From Turritopsis dohrnii (lineage: Eukaryota; Cnidaria; Hydrozoa; Anthoathecata; Oceaniidae), in NCBI GenBank assembly GCA_027922465.2, contig BQMF02000228.1, forward strand, positions 1 to 64,000: a stretch of 64,000 nucleotides of DNA, read 5' to 3'. Made by a program: the position numbers and the translations under genes. Of the stretch, positions 26,347 to 39,700 are shown one piece after another. The notes below the pieces were generated by a model. The model saw nothing but the letters and a program-made list of their open reading frames with translations. It was not told the DNA's origin and did no database searches. Every line of letters starts with the position of its first letter. Position 1 is the first letter of the stretch.

Positions 26347-27681
26347 TTAACCAACTGCCGACATTCGCTTGGCTTGTTCACGAATTTTTTGTTCGTAGAA
26401 GTCTTTACCTTGACTAGAAAAATAAATATAATTCCATTATCAATTTAACATCATGCATAAGAAAATAAGAATTAAAATCCAAGTTAGTTGTCAGCCAGTG
26501 ATTGTAACTATCTCATCCCACAGTCCACATACACTTTCCCCACCATCCATCAAATCTTACACAACGCACCATCCCACCAGCCTATCCAACAGCATTTTTC
26601 TGACCTTACCACCCCACAGCACGTTTCTTACCACACTGCCTAGCAGCATGTTTCTCACCCTACCGCCCTATCATGTTTGTCAATCCATAAACCTACCGCC
26701 ATGCTCACGCCATGATTGGTCAGTTACGTACAAAACTAACCGCCTTACCTATGAATGACAAAGGCTTCCACTTGAGCAGGATTATTGAAGTTAGGATCAT
26801 CGAGCAGCAGTTGAACGCCCAATAATATCTAATATAAACATCCCCGAGAATTTGCGTTAAGAAAAATAGTGAAGGGCGTAAAAAGCACTACTAACATTAG
26901 CATACATAGCGCGGAAATTACGGAAATATTGAAATTACGCCTCATTTGACACCCTCACTAATTTCTGAAGGTTTCATATTGTAGGGAAAGTACCATGACA
27001 ACTCCATGAATGTATCTGATCACCTACCTGTTTTACTGTTATTTGTGGAACCCAGTCCTTTTCCAGCAACGATAAAGCTACTTTCCCAGACGGGTAAACG
27101 TTAGGATGCAGTAGAGGTGGATCGAAGAAACCTGGACATAGAGATAGAATTGGTCATGGTTCAGTAACAAAATAGATGCAGGACAGTAAGGGTCATCACG
27201 TTGTCATGGAGATGACCGTTAGTACTTTGAATGAAATTCGAAATTTTTTCTTTCATTTTTTTACCAAGCGATGTTTATACCAGATTTAGCTACCGCACTC
27301 TCCCGGTAACACTTCAGTTGCAAATAAAAATCCGATTGTTAAATTATTCTGGAAATTAAATCTAGATCACTAACGGGGAAGCGTGCACCGATAGATGCTT
27401 TCAACCAGACCAAGGGAGAGTTGTGGTGGTAGGTTTCTACCAGTTTGTTATCAATGTGAGAGAGTTTGTTGGCTTTTACAACAAGCTGCTCTTCATTCTG
27501 GTAATTAAAAATATCAATTTATAAAAAGAAAGTTAACCTGATAGACAGATTTATGTTGTTGTTGTTCATCAGCGCTTTTACAGTTAGATAGATGCTCCAG
27601 AAGTTTTTGTTTTGCGTCTGTCTGCTGTTAGTGGTTTAGAAAGAACCGTCTTTAAACAGCCGATGAACGCTTGTCGTATAA

Positions 27682-27715
<34 letters not shown>

Positions 27716-30700
27716 TAATCGATATATTTCCTGCATCCATCAATATGGTTCTTCTTACAGAGAAAGCGTATAGGATAAAATATATATGCATGATATACGT
27801 TCAATACAAACCTTTAGGCGTGGCGTTAATTACAGGGCGGTGTTTATTCCAAACACAAATGAGCCATCAAGAAAAGCAAAAAAAAAAAAAAAAAATCCAA
27901 TGGGCAAAAAAAGTGTCACTGCAATGAAGTACATCTTAATTGAAACGGCGCATATGTGCTTTAACATGTTTCTATAGAAATGCACTTCTCCGCAGAGATT
28001 CAAACAAATTAGGAGTTATTAGTTTGTGACTATAGCTACTTTTTTTGAATCTTTGACAAACAAAAACTGAAACGAGAACAATCATCTCACATGATAACGT
28101 TTTAGAACAATCATCTCACATGATAACGTTTTAGAGATGTTGGATATTTTGAAGTAAGGGTGTATGATAATTGCGCAATTTATATATATGACCTTTCAAA
28201 ACTGGTGTCGACGCCATACAATTTATCATGTCGAAAGCAGGGTTGTTGATGGTCTGTTTAGACATACTGATAACGACAAGAAAGGAAATATTGATTCCTT
28301 CATATAGATGTCACAATTCAAGATGGTGAACGGATGCAGAGAATCAGATAACAACTGCTCAGTGTCAAATACAGAGGAAGATAAACAAGAAATGTTTTAG
28401 TGCAAATAACATCAAATATCAACAAATATTTACTGTGTAGAACACGAATAAAACATTCCTTGGTGTTACTCTAACACCAATTCCATCACCCTAGTTGATG
28501 GATAATACATGGAGACAATGCATTCTGGTACGCAATATATATATATAGATCCTATCTGAGTGAAACACAATGATAAAGCATCATTATGATATTGTTATTG
28601 AGTCAACACAACAGTAATTGCATAGAATCCTTGAACAATATATATATTTATATAATAGACGTTTTTTTTATAAGCAACCAAGGTCAGACGTTAGTAGTAA
28701 TGTTGCTTAAATATTGACCATTTTTTAGTAGTAATGTTGCTTAATTTGTTGCTAAGTAAAAAAATTAAAAAAATATTTATTTCCAGTCTTGAAAACCTTA
28801 AGCTTAAGTATCTAAGTACAAAGTCCAGGACACAGTACTGCAACCTAGTGTAACCACCTATGTAACAGTTTTAAGAAATGTGCTGTAGCTATGTTAGTGC
28901 TGCATCCTCTCGAAATTTCATGTTGCTGATTTATGTAACATCCTTGTAGTACTGTTGCTTAACTTTTTGAGAAAATTTACTAGCGTTGCTTATAAACGTG
29001 TTGCTTATATAAAAAAACGTGTAATTTGTTGCTAAGTATTAGTCGAAAACATTGTGCCGTCTTGAAAACCTGTGTGTACGTTTAAGTTGTTTACATAAAT
29101 TATCTAAGTATTAAGTGCAAGACATTCAATGTTTTACACAGAGCGCAAAACCTAGTACTGCAACCTAGTGTAATAACCTAGTGTAACAATTTTAAGAAAT
29201 GCGCTGTATCCATGCTAGTGCTGCATCATTTCAAATTTTCATGTTACTGATTTATCTAAGATTCATGCGTAACTCTTTGAGAAAATTTACTAGTGTACCG
29301 TCATTTCTCTGATTCAATAATAATGGGAGGAAATCAATTATTTTGAAACGTTTACTTTCCTACGATTAAAAATTAGAGGAAAATTTTTAGCCTACCGCAC
29401 TAAATTGGAGGAAAAATAAAAAAACACAACTTTCGTTATTTTTTCTTTTTCTTTTCTTTCTTTTTCAAACTATTTTTCAGTCCAATCTTTCTTCTGTCTT
29501 CAAACTTTTCCACCTCTTCCAATGTTTTTTCATTCATTTGATCGTAAAGATCTTTGTTTTCTGTTTTGAAAACGTATTCTGCTGGAATCTCCATGCCTCC
29601 CTTAGCCAGATCTTATGAGAATCGTCTTTTTCCTGTCACTTTGACTGACAGCACCACCACCAACCAGACAGGATATTGTAAATTGAGTGGAAAAGGCACA
29701 CAAAACATTATCCAACGATAAAGAAATGGTAAAGAACTTTCGATGTGTGTGGTATCACCACCACAGACCCTATGAAAATCCGGACTCTCTTATGAAAAGT
29801 GTATGGCGAACGCAAAATCCTTGCTAGAGGACGAGGTTGAAGAGAATGAAGACGAGCCTTTTAATTTGTAATTTTTATTTAGCTTTACTGAAATTGCTTT
29901 AAACAGAATTTTCAAAGCATTTTTTTGTCCGCACTATAATTAGAAGAAAATATGACCTTCGTATTAAATTAGAGAAAAATCTGAAATAGGTAAAACGGCG
30001 TCCGCGTTAATAATTAGAGGAAATAAATTCATCCAATTTGGTCAAAATAATATATCCACATGAATTAGAAGACGCATTAAATCAGACGTAGCTTTCAATC
30101 TAAAGCCTGATTTCCGCGCAGACAGATGTGCTTGATTGGAAATAATTTTAAACGCTAATCACTGATCAGTTATATTTTAAAGCTAATTTCGACGTATAAA
30201 AAGAATGCAGTAAATGTTCAGCTTTGTCTTTGTTCACTCAGCGTTGATTTTTCCACCAAGATGATACCCAATGCGCATGCCTATGTCACTCGACGTAGAA
30301 TTTCAACGTTCGCTCGGAATTTTGCTTCATCTTTCATTCCGCTGGCATTTCAACGTTCAAATGAGGATCATAATTCGAACAAAAATAAGGAGGAAGAAGT
30401 TAAAATGGCTACATATCGTTTTCACTAGAAATTTTTTAAGGATAAGATCCAGGAGGAAATGTTTTTTCCTACAAATGTATATTTGTAGTAAATACCCAGT
30501 GAGAAAAACCGTCAAAAAGGCACTGCGATGAAGAGCTCTTTTGTTGAAATAGGGTGTATATTTCTATAGAAATACACTCCTTTGTAATGGTTTTCATCAA
30601 ATTCACCCATTGGGTATGATCAGAAGGCTACCACTTTTTTATGACGGCATATAATAATATTTTTAATTTTTTTCCAATGCACACCGAATTTCTGTTTAAA

Positions 30701-33700
30701 CACTGTGTTAATGCCTTGCTATCAAGTTTCGCCTCGTTTCTATATATTCTATTGTTTCATTTAATGTTTTAATTACTTAGTTTCATTTACTTTCCATTCC
30801 GCAGTGGGATGATTAAAATCTTTAAAACGAGGTGATATTTTGGAGTAACCATAACACGACGTTTAAACAGAAATTCGGGAAAGGTCTGTTGCAGTTTAAG
30901 ATCGCTGAATAATTACTTACAACTTGGTGGGTGGTATGGATATTCGGGCGTAAATTCTAACCTCACGTGATAAATGCCATCCTCCCAAGGCGTCTAAATG
31001 TAAAGAAATTACTCAGTCAGTTCACTCATTGCTGAGTAAAACGAACGAGACATTAAGTAAAATTATAAAGATGATTATTGGGTTCTAGTGAATAAGTCGA
31101 GGAATCCCCAATCTGTACCAATTAACCATTATTTCGATTAATTTCAATCTCTTCACCGTTCGTCAGTGTTTAACTGTGACGGCAAAAACTTTTTATCTTT
31201 CAACGCTATGCTTACGCAATAGTGTTCAATATTTTTACTCGAAAGTTAATTTGTCACTTTACTTTGTAAAGGTGAGGCGTAAGAATGAGTCAGCAATATC
31301 AATATAAATAATATAAATATAGGAAAAACATCGGTGCACAAAAGAAGAAAAACAGTTTTTTAAATGGAGAATTTTCGACACAAATGAAACAATTAAATCT
31401 AAAAATCTTGTCAACAGTTTCAGGAATTTCGTGTGCCTCGTTCGCATTACTCGCGTAGAAATGGACTGGGTGAGTTGCGTAGTTCACTTGGAAAATCATC
31501 TACGACAATCTCAAAATGTTGTTGTATCGATCAGTAGAAAATAATGATAAAGTTGTTAAGGATTTTCGAATCATGAGCAAGATTTTGATTAATTACATGT
31601 TTTGTCTCAATATAAAAAAAGAGATTACTAGCCAAAAAGATTATAAATATACACATTTATTTTCATTGTCACCAAATATACAAGAGAATTTCCTTCTGCT
31701 ATTTCTCGATACTTCTCCACAAAACTTCATTTCCAAGTTATTTTTAATGAGTCATCAGTTGTTTACTTGTTTGTTTGTGCAACATTTCCTGTTTACCCTA
31801 TTTGCTTAATTGTTTAATTGCCATGCCCACTAGTGGATTCCACCCTAATGATTACACAATACCAAATGAAGTAACACTGAGACTGCCGTAGACAATATGT
31901 ATATCTTGAGTTGATACATAGAGATATCTCTATGGTTGATATCGTTCTTAACTATTTCACGAAAAAAGAAAAGAAAAATAAGAGCAACAACACAGCATTG
32001 CACCTTCTATTTCATTGCACCCTATCTCAGCCTCTTTCACCCTCTATTTTACCTACTAGTTAGGGGCTGGTTATATGGAAGAAATTATCCCGCTTAGCCG
32101 GGAAAAAATTATTTATGGGTGTTCTTTGTCCCGATAAAATCTGAAATCGTCCAGTCTAGGTTATATGAGCAAAAAATGTCCCGGCTAGGCGAGATCCCGT
32201 TTAAGCGGGATGATTTTTTATCATATATAACCCAAATCTGATAAAACAAAAGAAATGATATAATAACGAGATCTCTTTAATTGAGTAAAAGAGTGAAAAC
32301 TTGTTTATATGCTTAATTAAAATTCATACGAATTTCTGTGGTGGCAACAAACTGATTAACCTTGAACACCTAGCTGACTCATTATGACAAACGACTGAAG
32401 AACGTACAGTTAGATAACAGCTTCACCAATTTAAGAAACAGCATGTGCAAGATTTGAATACTGCTTGTTAGATCTTACATTAGCCCCGAAACTTGAGGGT
32501 AGTGGAATCAATCCCTTAGAACTGTGCTATAAGATACATCATCATCAACAGTATCATCGTAAACGTTAAAAGTAATTAATGTATTCTGAACAGCTAATAA
32601 TCTCTAAATGAACTTCCAAGAACCTCCCAAAATGTAAGCATTGATTGGTTAATATAAGCAAAGTGATAAAAGAATTTAATCAATTCTTCAATTCAAATCA
32701 ACAGCCCAAACCAAAAATTAAAAATATTATACCAACGCGTCTAAAATGATTCTCCTCACCACCACACTGTTTATTCTTATCACAAAGGTGATAGAGCTGT
32801 CTTTAGAGACAGGAAGCTAGAATTTCGTTCCACACAGAACATACCAGAATAAGCCCCACACAAACCCATGGTTTATGTCAGGTTTTACACCTACAATGCA
32901 CACTGGAATCACTTTTTCAATCAATTCCCATCGATCAAGATCAAAATGACTAATATAGCTTGCAATTGTGTAAGTGAGGGGTGTGATTAAGGAGTCAAAA
33001 TGGAACTACAAAATCAGGTCTACAACTGCTCTTTGGCTCAAAAGTGTTGGCTCACAGAGGATACAAAATAAAAATAGCATTTCAAATAAAGGTAATCATT
33101 ACCATGATTACCATGATCTATTATCTGAGATTATGCAAAGTTCTTCAGTTATAATTTTAGCTTACATGACACATTCTTCAACTTCCTGATTCCATCAAGG
33201 ATAGATAATACTTAGGCAAAAGGTAACATCACTGTAACAACTGCTAGGGATAACCAACACAAAAAACTGCCTTGACTCTTCTAAAGCTACTAGCCAGATG
33301 TTATCCCAGGTACTCAACTGAAACTCTCAACTTAAGAGTTCTCTATTCTTTTGAAGAATTGTTATGTAGAATGTTGCTTTTCCTTTACATGGAAGGTGGC
33401 TTTGGTTGTTCCTGCTTGTAAAATTGCTGGTGAAAGATCTGGAACAGGAATTTACAGTCATTCTGCAAGGATTCTGAGTGTAGTAAAACATAAAGCTTTC
33501 AACTATGTTTCACGGTGCATCTGCACTTATTAAGTCCCATCATGCTGACAGGAAAAAGGAGAAATTGCTTGATGTTTAGATATGAAATGAACTTTGAATG
33601 ATGAATTTTACTGTTCTTTGGGCCTTTTGACAGGTAGTGGCTTCAAGTGTTAAAGATTGTGACTTATTTTTAATATAATAATCAGTAAAAAACCTTAAAC

Positions 33701-36700
33701 ATAATAATTCATGACATAGAATACAACCATCATGTAGGATACACACAGTGTCATCCCCCCCCTGTGGTATGGGGGGGGATTTCGATTTTTCAAATTGATA
33801 TTTTGTGGGGGGTTCCTCTTTTTTTTGTTCATATGGGGGGGAACTCGCATATGGGGGGACCAAAAATTTTTACTATCAAAAGGGGGGGGGGGGGGGGGGG
33901 GGGGGGGGGTAAGATGAAATAACTATAACAGATGATAATTCAAAGACAATTCAACAGACGATAATTAATTATAATGATACTTTAAAGATCCTTGAGAAAT
34001 AGTATGACATAGATTTTATTTCTCAAGGAGCTTTATTGTATCATCGTAATCAACTTCTCTATCTTTGATTTAAAATCAAAAAGCATCATTATGATTTATG
34101 ATTTATATTTCACTTATTGCTTAGTATTGTTTTGTTATTTTTAGCATTTGCTTTTCCAGTAAAAGTTAAATTTTGTTTCTTGTTTTTGAAAATTTTGTTC
34201 AATCAAAGTTAAGGAAAAATAACCAATTTTCGTTTTTTGTATTGAAACTTAAATGAATTTGATAGGTACTAAACAAAACGTGTTGCTGGCTTTCCAATGC
34301 ATAATCAATTTTTTTTTAATTTGAGTGTTTTGTTTATTATAAGAAAGAGTGTCATGGAGGTATTTTTCACTCATTGTTAATATTAATGTTGTTATTTTTA
34401 GTATTAAATTTACTTGTGTTATCCTTTTCATCTTTTTAAGGGAATTTCTATTTTCTAAAGAGAAATTTTCCAATTTCTTAGATATCAAGTTGTAATTTTT
34501 GCAACAAAAAGCTTCAGTAAAAATTTAGGTCAGTTTTAAAAATTTGATTCCCAAAGTTGTAAGACATATTCTCAAACTACTGCTCGTCTGCCAAAGGTTT
34601 ACTTTCCTTCATAAACATTCTCCAGAACAATCAAAATCACATAAAACTAATTTCTATAAATAAGGCTAGGTTATGAAACATATTTTGATTTTATCACCTT
34701 GTAGTTATAATAATAACTCTCTGTTTGTAATTATAGTAGGCAAACCAAAAAAGAAAGTCCCAAAAGATTTACTTTGAACCATTTGCGGCTCTCTTGGAAG
34801 TGGATAAGATTGACAAAAAACACTTTATTCTATTTACACAAAGGGCAGCAAATATTTGTGAGTTGATGGAGGAGGGGGGTAGGATGGACATTTTTAGGGA
34901 GGATGGGGGGAGAACTCTATATGGGGGGAGTCCAATTTTTAAGGGGGGGGATCCAACCCTGGATGACACTATGATACAAAAGTCATACCCAAATGTTATT
35001 GAAAAAGTGATGAAATTCTTAATATTGTTGCATACATTGCTGGGAAAGGATTTACATACCTTTGCTTTTCCAGGAATATCTAAAAATAAAACAAAATGAT
35101 AATTCAGGGTGGCTACAATTTTTTTTAAAAATTTCCAGGATTTTTCCAGGACATTTCCAAGAAAATCACCAACTATTCAAGGATAACTTCACAGGATAGA
35201 AAATAAAAAAACATCAAAAATTAACTTTTGAACACAAAACTAGAAGCCTCATGGCTTGAACAATTTCCGCATCAGGCGTAGAGGAAATTGCTTTAGCCTA
35301 GTTTTCAAGATATCTGAATGACTACCCATTCTTTTCTTGCTGCTTATGTGAGAACAGGTCTATCACAATTCCCAAAATATAACTTATGGTTAACATGGAG
35401 AATAAAAAGATATTTGATAGAAGTGAACCAAAAAATTGTATTGCCCTCGACACTATTAAATCTTTTACAAACAAATGATTTAAAATAGGTTAAAGTTTTT
35501 AAACAAACTAAAGACCTGGTCTATTTATGATCAAATCTGCAAAAGTGACTGCCACATTTAACATCAGGACCTTTGTGCAAACCTTCCAAATATTTCCAGA
35601 AATGTGAATTTGGTAACATATTTAAGTAAACATTACATGAAATTGTTCATAACTTGGATTGGTAGGAGCAGAAAAAACTTAGGCATTTCGAACTTGAGCA
35701 TTTCAAAGACTTTAATTCATGACAGTTAACAAGATGTTACAAGAAGAGAGTGTTCGCAATTCAAACATAAAAGAAAAACGTTCAAATAATCCCATCAATA
35801 ATATAAATTGAATTCACAAATGTTAATGCGCTTCTCTACAAGTTACGACTACCCTCTAGATCTGCCACTGTCTCCATGTTACCACTTGAATCTTTTCATG
35901 CAGTTTATAAATAACATAAATGTACACGAGAAGACAAATGACACAACAAAACTTTGTTAGAATCCGTATTACAAAACTCTCTTCAAACACAATATCTTGT
36001 GTCCTACAACATATTACAATCCAAATTTTCACAAGGCTTTAGTGATCTCATATATATAGGTTATTGGTTGGATTCTAATCATCATCCAAAGTTTGTTTTC
36101 CTGACATATGTATCCCAAACTAAATCATTGTGCCTCCATCGATTTCCAGAGGTTTTCAGTGGAAAAAATCTTGATTATTTTTTTGAACAATGTCATCTTT
36201 TCCAATGTGAGTTTAACACTAATCAGTCCCACACAGTGATAACTTGACAGAGCATTGTACAGTGACTAATAATTTGATACAGCCTGGAATCCACCAAATT
36301 GTGCATGATGTTCATACTTTCAGTTTGTATCAGTGTGTAGACAGATGGGTCAATTCTCTCCACGTGAAGTAATTTGTGCTTTATGACAATTTCATTTGTT
36401 TGGTTTTTTCAATATCTTCAACTTTCAGTGTAATATTTATTAAATAAAATGAACATGTTTCATGCATTTATTGATAAGACATACCAACATTTCTGATTTG
36501 ATATTGAAAGATTTTTTCACAGCACAGTTTTGTTCAAATCAAATCTTCATTTTTTTTCCCAAGAATTTTTCACAGTCAGCTAAACATTATATGGAATGTT
36601 CTCATGATAATATTTCGAAATTCTTCTTCAAAGTTTCTACGAAGCAACTTCCTCAAAATCGGTTGGAAAACGTTTCACGTGCTCTCTGTGCATATTTTAG

Positions 36701-39700
36701 GGACTTGATAATAGAAATTTTGAATTGGATTGAATTGGGCAATTTTTAATATAAAACAGATAAAATAACTAACTAAGTATTTTTGGACATCCAGCTTCCT
36801 GACTAATAAAAAAGTTAACTTTTTTGTGAATTAATGTTGAAAGTGGCTTCTTTGTATTACATTTAGCATAGAGTTTTGGGTCTGTCATTTATTATTCGGA
36901 GTAAACAAACAATCCGAACGGACTTTCCGAAAACGGCAAAAAAGTGTTACATATACAGATAGATAGAATGTGTAAACCAAACAATTTCCTACGCTTTAAA
37001 GCGCGGAAATTGAAAAATGCACCATAAACAATATATAGAAGATCTACAATATATACAATGAAAGTAAGCAGAATGTTCATCCAGCATCATACAGCACAGC
37101 AATTATTGAAATAAAAAAGTGAGAGTTCAGTTACTGAAATACCTATAATAGAAACATCATCCATACATACTCAGTAAATAACTTAAAATATAGTATTTTT
37201 CGGAAATTAGGGGTGGGGTGGGGGACGCTTATTAGAGAGGGGCGCTAATTGGAGAGGGGTGCTTATAAAAGATTTTTGAAATGGTCATGTGAACTGTGAA
37301 CGAGAATGTGAAGCTGTGAACGAGGCATTGCTTTTTATCATAAAAAAATAAAAACAACTATATTTTTCATGGCAATGAAATAAGATTTTGTACTTATAAC
37401 TTACACTTAGACATCACAAAAATATAGTCTTCCGTTTCTATTACAGAAATTTTGCTTTTTGATCAAAGTTCTAATTACTGCCCTGTGGGCGCTTACTAAT
37501 TTCTGAGTTAATGTTAAGTCACTCTAATAAGCACCCGGGCAGTTATTGGAGAGGGTGCTTATAAAAATATTTTTGACTAGAGGGGAGTTGTGTCATTGAC
37601 ATAACTTCAATGAAACATTAAAAATAGGAAAAATCTAAAATTTCCAGTAATTCCAGAAAATTTCAAGGAAAAATGCGAAATTTGAATCTGTTTCAAGAAC
37701 TTTACCAAGACAAAAAAAAATTCATGACTTTTCCAGGAATTCAAGGACCTGTGGCCACCCTGTTATTTTATTACTGATGTCGAAGTTATACCTATATTGC
37801 AATTTGAATTGAAAAGTTCAAATGCCACGGTCTTTGGCAAGGCAGAGTTTATAATTGTAGTATATTGAGGTATTTATTACGTTCATTATATCTGCTTTTC
37901 CCAATATTTTTGAAATAAATAAAAGATGCAATTCATTTTAACAGGACATTTTTCTCATTCTTGCAATACAGTTTGGATAAACTTACCACATTCCCAAACA
38001 AGATAGTTATCTGCTGTCTGCAGCTTGACTTTGAAACCCTAAAAAACATGAATGTTATGATTTTATTTATAACTTAAAACCTTGGAAGATGCACTTTATC
38101 CAGTTGGTATGCAATTTTTTCTTTGTTCCATCAAAAACGTTTGTGAGAGTAACATCCACTCAACACCAAAATATTGAACATTGATAGCTTAATTGTTTAC
38201 AGACCCTATACAGTGTCACTTGGACGTTATACTGGCCACTGTGAAGGGAAAAAAATTTAAACCAAAAAACTAATTTTCACAAAAAATATCAATACTTTAT
38301 AACAAAATTGTAGGTCATGGCAAAGAGGTTAATATTTTCAACATGGAATGCAATCCAGTGGAGTTTGGGTATTATTTAGTAGCTTTAAAAAATACTGTGC
38401 AAATACTTTTTTGCAAACCTCTTTTTTAAACTTTCAGGGGTAAAACGTTTGAATGAAATGACAAAAAAACTTGTGATGTTTTGAAACTCATTTTTCATTG
38501 TGAATAGAAAACATAAAACAATATATTCATCTAATCACCACAAAAAATATACCCATGAAAAAACATTATAAAGGTATTTTCATTCCATCGAGAAAAAGAA
38601 ATCAATTTTTTATTTCAAATATTCCAATTTTTAAACTGTATACAGATTGTTTTTTTTTCTTATTGAGTATCATCAATCGTTTCGTTTTGTCTTGATGCTG
38701 CTATCTATTTTTTCTTTAACTCCTTGCAAAGTGAAAAGATCATAAACATCATATGAAACCCTAAACAGTTTTCACTCATGAATTCTGAAACAATGGTATG
38801 GGTCCATTTCATGCAAAGTGCAAACAAATCTAAGCCTGGTTTCTGTAAATAGCCTCAAAATCAATGTAGCCTCATCATTTCATATAAAAACGAAATTAAA
38901 ATTATTTAAGGGTCCATCTTTCCTGGAAATCATAATGTTGAGCATTTCAGAAAGATTGATATGATGGATAATTGGTAGACTTTGATATAGTTTTAGCAGT
39001 TATTTCATTAATGTTCTCATTTTTGTTTTTACAAGGGCAACAACACAAATTTTTTTTGCGATGCAACAAAAAAGTCCCCTACAACGAAATAGATATTTTT
39101 CTGTTTTGTTGCAGGGACAACAACAACAAAGTTCCATTGTGTCGCCACTTTCTTAATTGTCGCAGCACATTTTTGATAAATATTTTCTGATAACCAATCA
39201 AAATCACGCATACAACCATTAAAAACGTTTACGTGGGGTATGAAGATCTCAAATTGCTTTATAAAACAAAGAAATTCCTGAAGAGAGATGAAAAGATTAA
39301 ACTTATTGATTTTCATTCGGAGCATCCAGACGTACGGGATTCAAATAATCCATATTATAAAAAAAAAAGAAAAAAGAAAAAAAGAAGAAATCAAGGAAAA
39401 GCTTGATCACCTTGATCAGAAATAAAATGCCGAAAATTTAGAAAAAACTTTTTATTACTTTTTATTACATGCAAGAATTTTGTATAAAATTCTTGCATGT
39501 TTGCATGTTAAAAAGGAAGAGTGAAGAAGGCAAATGACAAAAGAAGGAACATGGACCAGGGACAATGTGAAACATTTTCAGGCATATGCAATGGGACAAG
39601 TTGCATTGCATGCGCTAAAAAACGTCTCCTGTGTTGCCCTAGCTTTTAAGGGAGATGGAGTTTTGGAAAAAAAATGCTTTTTCTTGCTTGAATGCAAGAA

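Larger units (their letters stand above)
29295..30090. mobile_element. Deletion derivative of a pogo-like + HIRAN two-gene transposon
   Basis: The left side holds the C-terminal end of a HIRAN-type protein on -, and the right side the acidic C-terminal end of a pogo-like transposase on +. Everything between the two C-termini is missing. Both flanks carry several same-orientation subterminal repeats built on 'ATTAAAATTAGAGGAAAA' (left near 29370, 29400; right near 29940, 29970, 30010). Exact termini are unclear. The layout mirrors the larger relic at 40.2-51.1 kb. Confidence 0.55.

Noticed and set aside
26453..26758. 101-codon Ser/Thr/Pro-rich ORF on +
   Set aside because: It is the readout of a degenerate 28-bp tandem repeat in an intron of the minus-strand gene.
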